The notes: generated by a model from the sequence alone, not told the origin. A stretch of DNA of 64,000 nucleotides from Alteromonas sp. C1M14 (GCF_018860965.1 NZ_JAHKQF010000018.1:62001-126000); one strand, 5' to 3'; positions 16,847 to 26,163 are shown, counted from the stretch's first letter. Program-made: numbers and translations.

Positions 16847-18456
16847 GATTGTTCCTTGCTGGTATCTGGCATGATGCCTTGTGCTGCAAAAGCGTTTTTT
16901 AACGGTACAAGGTGCTTGTCAAATTGACGCCACAGGGCGACTGAACGCTGATAAATGGGTTCACGAACCTGACTGGCACTGGCCGTTTGGCTAGCACTGC
17001 TATTGCGATGAAAATGAAGGCAGTCGTCGGCCCAAGGGAGCTGACAAAACTGCAACAGTGTTTGAGTTTGTGTGTGTTGGTGCTTAACAAGCTCTTCGTA
17101 TTCCACGGTATGAATTTGGCCGGGGAAACGTTGCTTCCAGTTTTCCATTAACTGTTCATAGGCCGCGATAAACCGCGCGGTATCTTCAAGGTCGTAAGAA
17201 TACTCGTAGCCCCGATCAAACAGCATTTTGAAGTTGCTGATGGCTGCATCAAAAGGGTTGCGCTTTACGTGAACAATTTTGGCGTTGGGTATGGCTTGCA
17301 AAATGAAGCCACAGTACAAAAAGTTGTAAGGTAATTTGTCGACAAACTGGGTAGCACCTTCAATGTTGTTATTGGCTAACTGCAGGTAACGGTTAGCCAG
17401 TGTTTGTAGTCCGTCGTTATCTAAGGCGTTGATTAAATCGGCATTGAGGCCATCTAAACCTGCAGAAAGGGTTTTCCCGCCGGCCTCTAACAGCGCCATA
17501 GGAAACGCATTAAGCTCGCCGCCACTGGTGACTTGGGGGTGAGAATCTAAAATACGTTCTACCAAGGTGGTACCGGTACGAGGTAGCCCAAGTACAAAGA
17601 TAGGGGTTTGGGTTGCGTCGGCTTTAGGGCTAGGCAACGCCGCAGTTTGCAAGGCATCGGATACAAGGCATACGGTGTCCATAAGCAAGATATCTTGTGC
17701 CACATCGTAAGGGCGCTGTGTACGCTTTAACTGTGCCCCTTTTTGATAGCTGTTAAATGCATCATCAAAGTTACCGGTGTCTTCTAATACCTTGCCTTTA
17801 GCGTACTGCAGCATGATGTGTCCATGGTGGCCTGCAGGCAGGGCTTTTTCACATTCATCGATGGCTTTAAGCAAAGGCGAAAGGGTTTTCACTCGGCGAA
17901 GTTGGGACAAGCTATAACAAGCTTGGTAGCTGTCAGGCTGTAAGCGTAAAACGTCTAAATAAAGCTGTTCTGCATCATCAAGCTGGCCTTTAAAACGTAG
18001 CAAGGCTGCCAGGTGATTTTTGCTGCTAACACTGTCGGGGCAAAAACCAAGCGCTTGGCGGTGTGCATTGATGGCAGCGTCAATATTATTGGCGGTATAG
18101 TACAGTTCGCCCAGTTTGTCCCATGCTTTTGCACTGGTGTTTCGCGACATTATGGTGCGTGCGCGGTCTAGGGTGCTTTTTGCTGGTGCAAACACTTGAA
18201 GGTGTAAGTAACAGCCTGCCAAATGAAAGTAATGCCAACAAGTATCAGGTTCACAGTCAATGGCTTTAAGTGCCATGTTGATGGCGGTTTTACTTTGCCC
18301 TAACCCCATGCTGATGTCTGACAGAGCTATCCAAAGCTGCCCACTTTTGGGGTAAACTTTTAAACCCTGAGTGCACAATAAGGACGCTTCGGACAACTTA
18401 TTATTGGCACGGTGCTGTTGCACCGCTTCGTAATATTGATTTGCTGAGTTAAACAA
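16843..18456 (-). CDS. TPR-repeat sulfotransferase
   Basis: 537 residues in two halves. Residues 1 to about 250 are tandem tetratricopeptide helices. From about residue 285 a PAPS-type sulfotransferase domain begins with FVLGLPRTGTTLVERILDSH, the 5'-phosphosulfate loop; a second motif, KIVHVKRNPFDAAISNFK, matches the 3'-phosphate-binding region. It would transfer sulfate from PAPS to a protein or small-molecule hydroxyl or amine, with the TPR part selecting the partner. It sits 51 bp after the TonB receptor gene and overlaps the TIM-barrel gene. The acceptor is unknown. Confidence 0.85.
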   Translation of the reverse strand: MFNSANQYYEAVQQHRANNKLSEASLLCTQGLKVYPKSGQLWIALSDISMGLGQSKTAINMALKAIDCEPDTCWHYFHLAGCYLHLQVFAPAKSTLDRARTIMSRNTSAKAWDKLGELYYTANNIDAAINAHRQALGFCPDSVSSKNHLAALLRFKGQLDDAEQLYLDVLRLQPDSYQACYSLSQLRRVKTLSPLLKAIDECEKALPAGHHGHIMLQYAKGKVLEDTGNFDDAFNSYQKGAQLKRTQRPYDVAQDILLMDTVCLVSDALQTAALPSPKADATQTPIFVLGLPRTGTTLVERILDSHPQVTSGGELNAFPMALLEAGGKTLSAGLDGLNADLINALDNDGLQTLANRYLQLANNNIEGATQFVDKLPYNFLYCGFILQAIPNAKIVHVKRNPFDAAISNFKMLFDRGYEYSYDLEDTARFIAAYEQLMENWKQRFPGQIHTVEYEELVKHQHTQTQTLLQFCQLPWADDCLHFHRNSSASQTASASQVREPIYQRSVALWRQFDKHLVPLKNAFAAQGIMPDTSKEQS

Positions 18457-18476
18457 GCAAGCGCTCCCTTTCAGAG

Positions 18477-18498
18477 CCCTTCGGCAATTGCCGAAGGG
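18477..18498. other. Perfect 22-bp palindrome between TonB receptor and sulfotransferase
   Basis: CCCTTCGGCAA followed immediately by TTGCCGAAGGG forms an 11-bp inverted repeat. In the transcribed (leftward) direction no T-tract follows, so it is more likely an mRNA-stabilising or processing hairpin, or a leaky attenuator, lowering expression of the genes downstream of the receptor. Confidence 0.55.
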
Positions 18499-18507
18499 AA
18501 AGGCCGA

Positions 18508-20949
18508 TTAAAAAGCATAGCTCATTGAAATACCCACAGTCCGTGGTCTTACGCGGTAAAGCTGATCACCTAGTTGGGCAATGTCGTATTGCTCACCGGC
18601 TTTACTTTCGCCTGCAGACTCATCAATGATGTACTTGCCATCACCATCGGAAGCGGTGGGATCATCAGCGTTAAACAGGTTGTCGGCATACACAGAGACA
18701 GACCAGTTGTCTTGCTTGTATCGCACACTGGCGTTCCACAACGTCGAGGAAGGAATTTCATCAAAGCCTGTTTCGTAGAAAATAGACGGAGAATCAAAGC
18801 CAGTAACAAAACTGTCTTTATAAGACACGCCTAACTGAGCCGTCAGTGTCCCTTTATTCATTTGTTGAGTGTAAATGAGGGTACTCACCAAGGTTTGTTC
18901 AGGAATGCCGGGTAAGGATTCGCCTTTAGCGCCACCATAGGTACCATCAGCCACTATAAAGTCTTCACTTAGTTCTGCGCTGGTATAGGTATAACCGGCG
19001 TTAAGCTTAAAGCTATCGCTAAGCTGGGCATTCACTTCAATTTCAATACCCTTTGATTCTGCACTTTGGGCATTGATCATGGCTGGGAAGCCACCGTTGG
19101 GTGATTGCACCAGCAAGATAGGATCTTCCCAGTCGATGTAAAATGCCGTTGCACTGTAGTAAACGCTGCTGTCGAACAGATTGCCTTTTACGCCCACTTC
19201 ATAGTTGGTGGTTTTATCTGGTTCAAAGAATAAGTATTCTTCACTTTCGGCAAAGATGCCTGTGGTAGGTAAGCCGTTTGCGCCACCGTGACGCGTGCCT
19301 TGTGAAATATTCAGGTAAACTTTTGTATCGAGGTCAATGTCGTAGGCCACATTGAAGCGATAAAGCAAGTCATTGAAGTCTTTTTCATCTTCGCCAGCGG
19401 CATAACCTCTAGGATCCGTACCCGCGTTTTCGGTGTCGCCACAGGTAAAGAAGCCTAAAGTGGTATACCAAAACTCTTCACAAGCGGGCAATAACACTTC
19501 CTGCTTGGCATAAAAGGTTTGCTCAAAATAACGTAAACCTGCGGTAATGCTTAAGTCGTCAGTGGGGTAGTAGGTTACTTCACCAAAGATGGCGTAGTCT
19601 TCAAATTCGGTATGCTGAATGTTGGCGTAGCCCACATCCTGACTTACAGGGTTGGTGATATTAAAGGCTTCATCCAACCCGTATACAATATCGTAAGCTT
19701 CGGCATCAAAGTCTACTGAGTTGTAGTACAAGCCCACTAACCAGTCGATGTCATTGTCCGTTGAGCCGGTTAAGCGTAATTCCTGGGTGAAGGTATCAGT
19801 ACTAAAGGCTTTTTCACCGCCAATAACTTCCGTCGCTGGCGCGGTTCCGCCTGTATAACCATAATAGGATACATAATATGGACCCCACCACGAAGAATAG
19901 CCATAGTTATAGCTTTGGTCATAGATGCTTTCGGCATCGTTATTCGTAATGGAGGTGGCAGAGGTGATTTGTGCAAAGCCCAGATCGTGTTCGATAACCA
20001 GTGAGGTAACACTGGTTTCCCGCTCAAACTGTTCGATAATTTTTGCGGCAGACTGATAATCATCTAGCCCTTCAGATGAGGCAGTGGAACCTTGAACATT
20101 ATCTTTTTGATGGTTATACGAAAGCAACACTTCGGTATTTTCCGTCGGTAGCCAGCGAGCCGAAATCCGTGCCATTTGCACTTCTTCATCGTTGATGTCT
20201 TTGGCGCTGCTATATTCACCGGTGGGCTGCTTATTATCATCAAGTACGGCAATGTAATCGCTGTCGATATAACCGCCATTTTCCAGTTGCATGATCACGC
20301 CGCGAATGGCGAAGTTATCGGTAATTGGTAGGTTGAGGGTTAATTCCACATCGTGGTTTACATCACCGGCACCGTCTGTAGAGGAAAGTTTAGCTTTTAC
20401 ATTACCCGAGATTTCGTCAAATTCCGGCTTGTTTGGAATATAGCGCATGGTGCCGCCTAATGAACCTGAACCATACAGGGTCGATTGGGGGCCTTTAAGC
20501 ACCTCGATACGGTTCATATCACGTAATTCTAGGTTGGCGAATAAGGGGGTTTCACCTAAATAAATGGAAACCACCGGATCTGTTGTCATGGCGAAATCTT
20601 CTTGGGCACCACCGGTAAGGTTTAAACCACGCATAATAATGCCTGAAGAAATCCCATTCTTGCCGCGACCAACATCGGACAGTACAAGACCGGGGATCGC
20701 GCGGGCTAAGCTAGAAAAATCTGTAATGCCTGCATCAGCCAATGCTTCTCCACCGTAGGCGGAAATACTGTACGGTACTTCCTGAATGGTGGTTTCTCGG
20801 CGGGTGGCGGTTACAGAAATAGTCTCTATTGCATTAGTATTTGACGCTTGCTCAGCTTCTTCGTCTGCTTGTGCTTGAGCCATGCTCGGTAATGGTGAAC
20901 CGAGGCAAGCACAGCAAATAGCAATACTTAATTTGTGTGGTTTAAACAT
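18508..20949 (-). CDS. TonB-dependent outer-membrane receptor
   Basis: 813 residues from ATG 20949 (MFKPHKLS), chosen over an in-frame TTG one codon earlier because AGGGA lies upstream of the ATG. Signal peptide ends near MAQAQ; TonB box ETISVTATRR at about residues 43-52; plug domain with VPYSISAYGGEALADAGI and IPGLVLSDVGRG and a MRGLN motif; then a large beta-barrel ending in the aromatic signature GISMSYAF. It imports a ligand too large or scarce for porins, driven by TonB. It heads the leftward run of sulfotransferase, TIM-barrel, decarboxylase, transporter and Rieske genes, so the ligand may be the arginine-type or conjugated substrate processed by them (inference). No Fur box was seen upstream. 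Confidence 0.93.
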   Translation of the reverse strand: MFKPHKLSIAICCACLGSPLPSMAQAQADEEAEQASNTNAIETISVTATRRETTIQEVPYSISAYGGEALADAGITDFSSLARAIPGLVLSDVGRGKNGISSGIIMRGLNLTGGAQEDFAMTTDPVVSIYLGETPLFANLELRDMNRIEVLKGPQSTLYGSGSLGGTMRYIPNKPEFDEISGNVKAKLSSTDGAGDVNHDVELTLNLPITDNFAIRGVIMQLENGGYIDSDYIAVLDDNKQPTGEYSSAKDINDEEVQMARISARWLPTENTEVLLSYNHQKDNVQGSTASSEGLDDYQSAAKIIEQFERETSVTSLVIEHDLGFAQITSATSITNNDAESIYDQSYNYGYSSWWGPYYVSYYGYTGGTAPATEVIGGEKAFSTDTFTQELRLTGSTDNDIDWLVGLYYNSVDFDAEAYDIVYGLDEAFNITNPVSQDVGYANIQHTEFEDYAIFGEVTYYPTDDLSITAGLRYFEQTFYAKQEVLLPACEEFWYTTLGFFTCGDTENAGTDPRGYAAGEDEKDFNDLLYRFNVAYDIDLDTKVYLNISQGTRHGGANGLPTTGIFAESEEYLFFEPDKTTNYEVGVKGNLFDSSVYYSATAFYIDWEDPILLVQSPNGGFPAMINAQSAESKGIEIEVNAQLSDSFKLNAGYTYTSAELSEDFIVADGTYGGAKGESLPGIPEQTLVSTLIYTQQMNKGTLTAQLGVSYKDSFVTGFDSPSIFYETGFDEIPSSTLWNASVRYKQDNWSVSVYADNLFNADDPTASDGDGKYIIDESAGESKAGEQYDIAQLGDQLYRVRPRTVGISMSYAF

Positions 20950-21018
20950 CAAAATATTCCCTAAAATGTAGTCTTGTTATCAGTGGTACAGCTTTTCTGT
21001 TTTTATCTGCTGTTATCC

Positions 21019-21079
21019 ATACTAGGGAGGTGCTTTTTAACCGGCAAACAATGAAAACTCCTAGTGCTATTCCAAAATG
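21019..21079 (-). promoter_or_regulatory. Promoter of the TonB receptor operon with repeated activator-type element
   Basis: On the minus strand a 38-bp element (21042-21079) ends in a -35-like TTTGCC (21043-21048); 18 bp later comes TAGTAT (21019-21024) as -10. The element contains the inverted repeat ATTCCA-AAA-TGGAAT (21069-21083). The same element, with identical -35 position and 18-bp spacing, precedes the MFS/nitrilase operon (25967-26027). Overlap with -35 suggests class II activation. The receptor start is about 60 bp downstream of the predicted transcription start. The rest of gap 20950-21253 shows nothing else recognisable. Confidence 0.65.
21042..21079 (-). repeat. 38-bp direct repeat, copy 1
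   Basis: Identical over 38 bp to 25990-26027 and in the same orientation relative to its downstream gene. The core reads CTAGTGCTATTCCAAAATG on the plus strand. Flanking sequences diverge, so this is a conserved site and not a recent duplication. Confidence 0.95.
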
Positions 21080-21253
21080 GAATGGTGCGATAGAACAAAG
21101 GCTTCGCTGTGGGTTATGGTAAATAGGATGGTGTTACGTTTTATAAAAGAATGAAAAATAGCCAGTAAAATAAGAGAAGTGTCGAACACTCAAATGAGGG
21201 ATTCCCCATTTGAGTACTCGATGAACACAAATTTTTTTGTCTTGGTTAGCGTG

Positions 21254-22417
21254 TTAAAAAGCGGTTTTCAAGATGTGGAGAAAATTCGCCTCACTCATCG
21301 TCACAGGGTTGGTCTGATGCTCGGTATCTTTATATGCCAAAGCAGCAATGTGAGGCAGTTGTTCGGGTTTGACATGTATTTCTTTTAGCGTGTTAGGAAT
21401 GGCCAGTTGTTGGCGCAATTCCTCTATCCAAGCAATAAAGCCCTTAGCGGTTCTGTCCGGTAATGCTAATAAGTTGGCTAATCTTGTCAGTTTTGGTGCT
21501 ATTACAGAAAGGTTAAATTTAAGCACATACGGTAATACAACGGCGTTTGCCAGCCCATGATGAATATCTAGCAGTGCGCCAAGGGCATGGGCAATGGAAT
21601 GGACTGCGCCTAAACCTTTTGACGTAAATGCAACTGCTGCTATGGAAGACGCGGCCATCATTTGTGTGCGTCCGGGTAATAAATCGATGCTGTTTACACT
21701 TTCTGATAAATGCTCATAACACAACCGCACCGCTTCAAGGGCGATGCCATCGCATAGTGGATTAAAATCTGGTGCACAGTAGGCTTCAATGGCATGAGTT
21801 AATGCATCCATGCCGGTCCAGGCACTAAGATGTTTAGGTAGGGAGATCAGTAGCTCAGGATCTGCGATGACAGCAAAGGGAAAGTGGCTAGGGTGATAAG
21901 CCACCCGTTTTTGACCGCGCACCTCGTCGGTGATTACGCAGGAGCTTCCTGATAATTCGGAGCCTGTCCCCGCGGTTGTAGGTATGATCATCATAGGGAC
22001 AAAATCATCGCTAGCGCTGAGTTGAGGTAAGGTGTCAGGATCTTCAAAGTAGCAAAATAGCCACAGATCTTTTTTATTTCGTGCGACCAAAGACATGGCT
22101 TTAGCCACATCAATAGCACTTCCACCACCAAGGGCAATTATGCTGTCGCTGTTGGCGCTCTGTAAATATTCTACCCCTAAATCCACATTGCTTTTGGTGG
22201 GGTTACCTTTGATTTCGCTAAAGGTACTGACGAGAAAATGATTGGCTTCCAATTGTGCGATGAGGGCTTTCGTGAAAGGTTGTGTAAGCACTCCAGCGTC
22301 GGTGACCAACATAGGCCGTGATAAGCCTTGTTGCTTTAACAAATCTAGGGTGTGCTTTACTGAACCTGGACCAAAAGTGACGTCCGGTACTGTTACTTGC
22401 CAATGTGAGATAGTCAT
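21254..22417 (-). CDS. Iron-containing (group III) alcohol dehydrogenase
   Basis: 387 residues, typical for Fe-ADH. NAD-binding GGGSAIDVAK at about residues 97-106; PTTAGTGSE near 145; metal-binding region with D, H, H and H in TGMDALTHAIEAY and the downstream GAVHSIAHALGALLDIHHG. It oxidises a primary alcohol to an aldehyde or the reverse. It is last in the MFS-nitrilase-serine hydrolase operon (23-bp gap from the previous gene), so it may handle an alcohol or hydroxy acid released by those enzymes (inference). Confidence 0.9.
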   Translation of the reverse strand: MTISHWQVTVPDVTFGPGSVKHTLDLLKQQGLSRPMLVTDAGVLTQPFTKALIAQLEANHFLVSTFSEIKGNPTKSNVDLGVEYLQSANSDSIIALGGGSAIDVAKAMSLVARNKKDLWLFCYFEDPDTLPQLSASDDFVPMMIIPTTAGTGSELSGSSCVITDEVRGQKRVAYHPSHFPFAVIADPELLISLPKHLSAWTGMDALTHAIEAYCAPDFNPLCDGIALEAVRLCYEHLSESVNSIDLLPGRTQMMAASSIAAVAFTSKGLGAVHSIAHALGALLDIHHGLANAVVLPYVLKFNLSVIAPKLTRLANLLALPDRTAKGFIAWIEELRQQLAIPNTLKEIHVKPEQLPHIAALAYKDTEHQTNPVTMSEANFLHILKTAF

Positions 22418-22440
22418 AACTTACTTCGCTAATGTGTGGG

Positions 22441-23556
22441 TTAAGGACGATTGTAATAGGCAACAATGGCTGCAGTAATCGATTCAAGATTGTCAAAGTA
22501 GGATTTTGGCATGGGGTCGTCACCGTTTATGCCACCAAAAACCACGACAACGATATCTGTTTTAGGGCAAACAAAAAGATATTGTCCTCCCCAGCCTGAG
22601 TGTGAATAACCGGTTTCGGATACGGTTAAAGACAAGCTATATTTATTAGAAGAGTTTGGCATTTTTGTGATGGCTTCTTTGCGCGCTGCGGGTAAACAAG
22701 TGCAATCACGTAACAACATGCCATAACGGGCAAAATCACGGGTTGTTAGGATAAGTCCGGCTCCAATACTTGGTATGCCTTCATGATCAACTGACATATA
22801 AACGGTGTCCTCACCGCCAATTTGGTGCATGAGTTCCCTGACTTGAGCCGTCAATGGCTTATCCATTGCCCGCTCAAGGATCCACCCGCTAACTTCTGTA
22901 TTTATGGTGGCGTACACCATAGTATTGTGGGTATTTTCATTGCTACTATGGTGCGGTAAACGTTTAAGGCTTTTGGCAAAATCTCGTCGAGAGATAGGCG
23001 CATGCTCATTAAGCGGTAAGTAACCAAAGCTTCTTTCATCGGCAAAACGAATCTGTTCAAGGCGGCTACCCGCAGGAGCGGTATAGGCCGTCATTTCATT
23101 AAATTCGTGTAGTACATTCATGCCCATAATGTCTTTCACCGAGCGTCCGTGAAAACCGTCTCCTATTTCAGGAATATATTGCTCAACATTATCGTGAATC
23201 GAGATCCGTCCGGCTAAAATCGCTTTTTCCAGCAACAAAATGCTGACAGGTTTGGTTGCAGATTGTGCACTATGTAAACTGGATGGAGAAAAGTCATCAG
23301 CATAGTGTTCAAACACGATATGGCTGCCTTTTAGAACAACAAAACCATCAATGTCAGGCTGTTCGCTTAACGCTTTTAGCTGAGGTTGTGCGGCAAGGAC
23401 TTTGTCATATGAGGCTGTTAAGGGCCTTGTTGTTCTGGCATTTACGCTCATTAAATCGGGCAAAATGTGCTGTAATTGCCGTAATCCCAGTTTACGGTTT
23501 AATTGCCAGTTATTCAGCGATACGGAGCTTTTTGCTAAAACGTCTTTTAAAGCCAT
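22441..23556 (-). CDS. SxxK serine hydrolase (beta-lactamase/6-aminohexanoate-dimer hydrolase-like)
   Basis: 371 residues with no obvious signal peptide, which argues for a cytoplasmic hydrolase rather than a cell-wall enzyme. Catalytic S99-A-T-K102, the tyrosine motif Y-A-T-I-N in the second conserved position, and HSGWGG as the KTG-equivalent triad. Beta-lactamase-fold enzymes with HxG in place of KTG include class C-related esterases and NylB-type amide hydrolases. The neighbouring nitrilase fits hydrolysis of amides or esters during use of a nitrogen compound (inference). Confidence 0.85.
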   Translation of the reverse strand: MALKDVLAKSSVSLNNWQLNRKLGLRQLQHILPDLMSVNARTTRPLTASYDKVLAAQPQLKALSEQPDIDGFVVLKGSHIVFEHYADDFSPSSLHSAQSATKPVSILLLEKAILAGRISIHDNVEQYIPEIGDGFHGRSVKDIMGMNVLHEFNEMTAYTAPAGSRLEQIRFADERSFGYLPLNEHAPISRRDFAKSLKRLPHHSSNENTHNTMVYATINTEVSGWILERAMDKPLTAQVRELMHQIGGEDTVYMSVDHEGIPSIGAGLILTTRDFARYGMLLRDCTCLPAARKEAITKMPNSSNKYSLSLTVSETGYSHSGWGGQYLFVCPKTDIVVVVFGGINGDDPMPKSYFDNLESITAAIVAYYNRP

Positions 23557-23584
23557 AACAATTCCACAACTATTTTGTAAGTAC

Positions 23585-24577
23585 TTACTTTGCTAATAGG
23601 CTTGTACTTTCGTCGTCTTTCCACGCCACAATTTCTCTTTCCGTGCGATTCACGGATAACTGAAATACATCGCTACGTGAATAATGACCCACCACGTCTA
23701 AATCATGCTTGTATTGATTGGCTTCATCTATATCAATATTGGCGTAAAGGATACCGGGTTGGTCGAAAAGTGGTTCAACAACCCATTCTCCATTCGGGCC
23801 GACAACCGCACTACCGCCGTTAAAAAAGAGATTTTCATCTTCAAGTACGGGCCCTGTGGCCCCCAATCCTTTTCGATAGGCTGCTCTTAGTGCTTCAGGA
23901 ACATCGTCGGCACGTAAATACTGGGCTGCCGAGACAACAAAACATCGTCCTTCAAAGGCATAATGCTTTACTGACACAATGTGACTGTCTGCCATATCCG
24001 GCCAGCAGGCAATATGTATTTGCTCATCTTGAAAGTGCATTGTTTGGCGCATTAATGGATGCCAATGCTCCCAGCAAATGAGGGATCCGACTCTGCCGCT
24101 GGTGGTTTGAGTGACTTTTAGACCTGAGGCATCGCCTTGGGCCCAAGCAATGCGTTCTGTGTGAGTGGGGGTTAATTTTCGATGAACATTAAGGGTTTCA
24201 CCCTTAGTACCAATTAACAAGGTGCTGTTATAAATGGACCCTGCATGTGGGCGGGCGCGTTCGTTTAAACCTAGTAACACATTCACATGACAGTCTGCCG
24301 CAGCTTGTCTGATAGGCAACAAGCTGTCGCAGTTAATTGTTGGGCATTGCTCAAGAAATTTACCATGCCAATACCTTGCTTCTGCATCATCCCAAATTGC
24401 AAGATCAAACACCCAAGCGGGGTAACCGGTTAACCAGCTTTCAGGAAATACGACAAGGCTAGCACCGTTTTCTGCTGCCTCACGAATAGCCAATTCAGCT
24501 CGTCGTACTCCTTCCGCTAAATCTAAAATGGCGGATGGGATTTGCACAATGGCTACTTTTTTATCATTTTGGGACAA
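23585..24577 (-). CDS. Nitrilase (carbon-nitrogen hydrolase family)
   Basis: 330 residues. Catalytic triad E46 (VFPESWLTGYP), K134 (RKLTPTH) and C168 (ICWEHWHPLMR); the CWEHxxPL signature is specific for true nitrilases rather than amidases or carbamoylases. It would convert a nitrile directly to a carboxylic acid and ammonia. Start is TTG at 24577 with a good GGGGAG 8 bp upstream. The second gene of the operon, 39 bp after the MFS gene and 28 bp before the serine hydrolase. Confidence 0.92.
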   Translation of the reverse strand: MSQNDKKVAIVQIPSAILDLAEGVRRAELAIREAAENGASLVVFPESWLTGYPAWVFDLAIWDDAEARYWHGKFLEQCPTINCDSLLPIRQAAADCHVNVLLGLNERARPHAGSIYNSTLLIGTKGETLNVHRKLTPTHTERIAWAQGDASGLKVTQTTSGRVGSLICWEHWHPLMRQTMHFQDEQIHIACWPDMADSHIVSVKHYAFEGRCFVVSAAQYLRADDVPEALRAAYRKGLGATGPVLEDENLFFNGGSAVVGPNGEWVVEPLFDQPGILYANIDIDEANQYKHDLDVVGHYSRSDVFQLSVNRTEREIVAWKDDESTSLLAK

Positions 24578-24616
24578 AGTCTTAACTCCCCTTAATTCAT
24601 TGTTGCTAATAACAAT

Positions 24617-25804
24617 TTAAATAGCATTTTTTGCAAGAACTTGGTTTTTTAAGGTGGTGGAATAAACCACGTAAAGTGAGCACAGAAGGCTTAACGTATA
24701 AAATGCGCCACATGAAAATAGAGTAATCTGAAAGCTGTTGGTGGCATTGAGAATATAACCATGGACCCATAAACCGAAAGAAAGACCGCACCAATACATG
24801 AGCATGGACAAGGCGGCGATATTTTTATTGCCTTTACTTATGTGATCCAGCTTTCCCTGTATGACAGGTACGGTATATGCCCAGCCTATTCCGGTAAGAA
24901 ATAAGCTGAGGGTATAAAATGAAAACCCTTTATTACCGGTAGATAAAAAGACGATGGAAAGCCATGTTATTAGCACACCAATCAGAATCAAATATTGGCT
25001 TTTAAGTAACTTTTCACTGGATTCAACAAAAAAGGCTGCAAACCCACAGACGGCGCTTACTGACAATACGAATATAATATCGTCAATATCTAGGTTCCAA
25101 GCGAGCCCCAGTCTTTCGTAAAATGCCCAAGAACCGCCTACGCCTATCATGAGAAATAAAATGCAACCCAATAGTGGCGTAACCAAGGCTATGTTTGCGA
25201 TTTTCTGATGGGTGACATTGTGGCTTGAAGTGGTTTTGGTGGTAGCGGGAATGCGTAGAAATTGTAATAACAAAAGTGAGACAAGTCCTAGTGCAGCTAA
25301 CGAAATGAAAAGCCCTTTTGTGCCGTGAACCTCGATAATAAACGGTAGAATAAACAGGCCAATACCACTGGCTGCAAACATGCCCAGCATATATAAACCA
25401 AAGCCTCGCTTTTGTCTGGGAAATAACGTAATCGCAGCAGCGACGCAGCCGCTGATTAGGCCGGAGGCGATACCAGAAATAAACCTTACGATGGCGAGAA
25501 TATCGGTACTAAGTATGAATGCAGACCAGAGTTCAGCAAGGGAGATAAGGGTGATCCCCAGTAACGTGCAATGCTTTAAACTCATATGTCGCATGGCAAT
25601 AATGGAGAGTAGGGTACCAATGGCAATACCAAGAAAATTACTCATGAAAATAAAACCTGCCACATCGGGCGAGGCATCAAGATAATCACTTACCGCCCCC
25701 ACCATGATGGGCAAAAACTCGATAACACTGGCAGCAAAGGAACCAATTAGCGCCAAAATGATATGTTCCCATATGGGGTTTTTATTCGTTTTAATATCTA
25801 ACAC
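24617..25804 (-). CDS. MFS transporter
   Basis: 395 residues with about twelve hydrophobic segments, the usual major facilitator size. It starts with GTG at 25804; no nearby ATG gives a complete first helix. It is first in the four-gene leftward operon controlled by the copy-2 promoter and probably imports or exports the compound processed by the nitrilase, serine hydrolase and alcohol dehydrogenase. Substrate cannot be read from the sequence. Confidence 0.87.
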   Translation of the reverse strand: MLDIKTNKNPIWEHIILALIGSFAASVIEFLPIMVGAVSDYLDASPDVAGFIFMSNFLGIAIGTLLSIIAMRHMSLKHCTLLGITLISLAELWSAFILSTDILAIVRFISGIASGLISGCVAAAITLFPRQKRGFGLYMLGMFAASGIGLFILPFIIEVHGTKGLFISLAALGLVSLLLLQFLRIPATTKTTSSHNVTHQKIANIALVTPLLGCILFLMIGVGGSWAFYERLGLAWNLDIDDIIFVLSVSAVCGFAAFFVESSEKLLKSQYLILIGVLITWLSIVFLSTGNKGFSFYTLSLFLTGIGWAYTVPVIQGKLDHISKGNKNIAALSMLMYWCGLSFGLWVHGYILNATNSFQITLFSCGAFYTLSLLCSLYVVYSTTLKNQVLAKNAI

Positions 25805-25966
25805 TATAAAATCTCTGTTGTGAGTGTGCTGATGAATGCCTTTTAAAGCTACCTGTGTATGTAACTCGCGGTGTTCATGCTTTAACTCAAAATGAATGCT
25901 GAAAATACCGATGATTCAACGTGTTATGGAGAAAAGTAGAAACGATTTAATATCATTACTTTCTTC

Positions 25967-26027
25967 ACTATATTGATGAGGGTTTTTCGCGGCAAACAAT
26001 GAAAACTCCTAGTGCTATTCCAAAATG
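25967..26027 (-). promoter_or_regulatory. Promoter of the MFS-nitrilase operon with repeated activator-type element
   Basis: On the minus strand the 38-bp element at 25990-26027 carries TTTGCC (25991-25996) as -35; 18 bp on is TATAGT (25967-25972) as -10. This repeats exactly the geometry at 21019-21079. Here the inverted repeat is imperfect (ATTCCA-AAA-TGTAAT). The LysR-LuxR pair is transcribed away from this site, starting at 26164, so one of the two is the obvious candidate regulator. Nothing else is recognised in gap 25805-26163. Confidence 0.65.
25990..26027 (-). repeat. 38-bp direct repeat, copy 2
   Basis: Identical to 21042-21079 over 38 bp. It lies 186 bp upstream of the MFS start and 137 bp upstream of the divergent LysR start. 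Confidence 0.95.
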
Positions 26028-26163
26028 TAATAGCCTGTGTCACACTGATTTTGTACCCTGATTGTTTTGCAGCCTTATGTACTAGAAATGCGGCCAAACG
26101 ATGCTGTTTCCCATGGGGTGGTAGTAGGGTATTTGCTATTGTTAGTGCATAGAGAGACACGCC

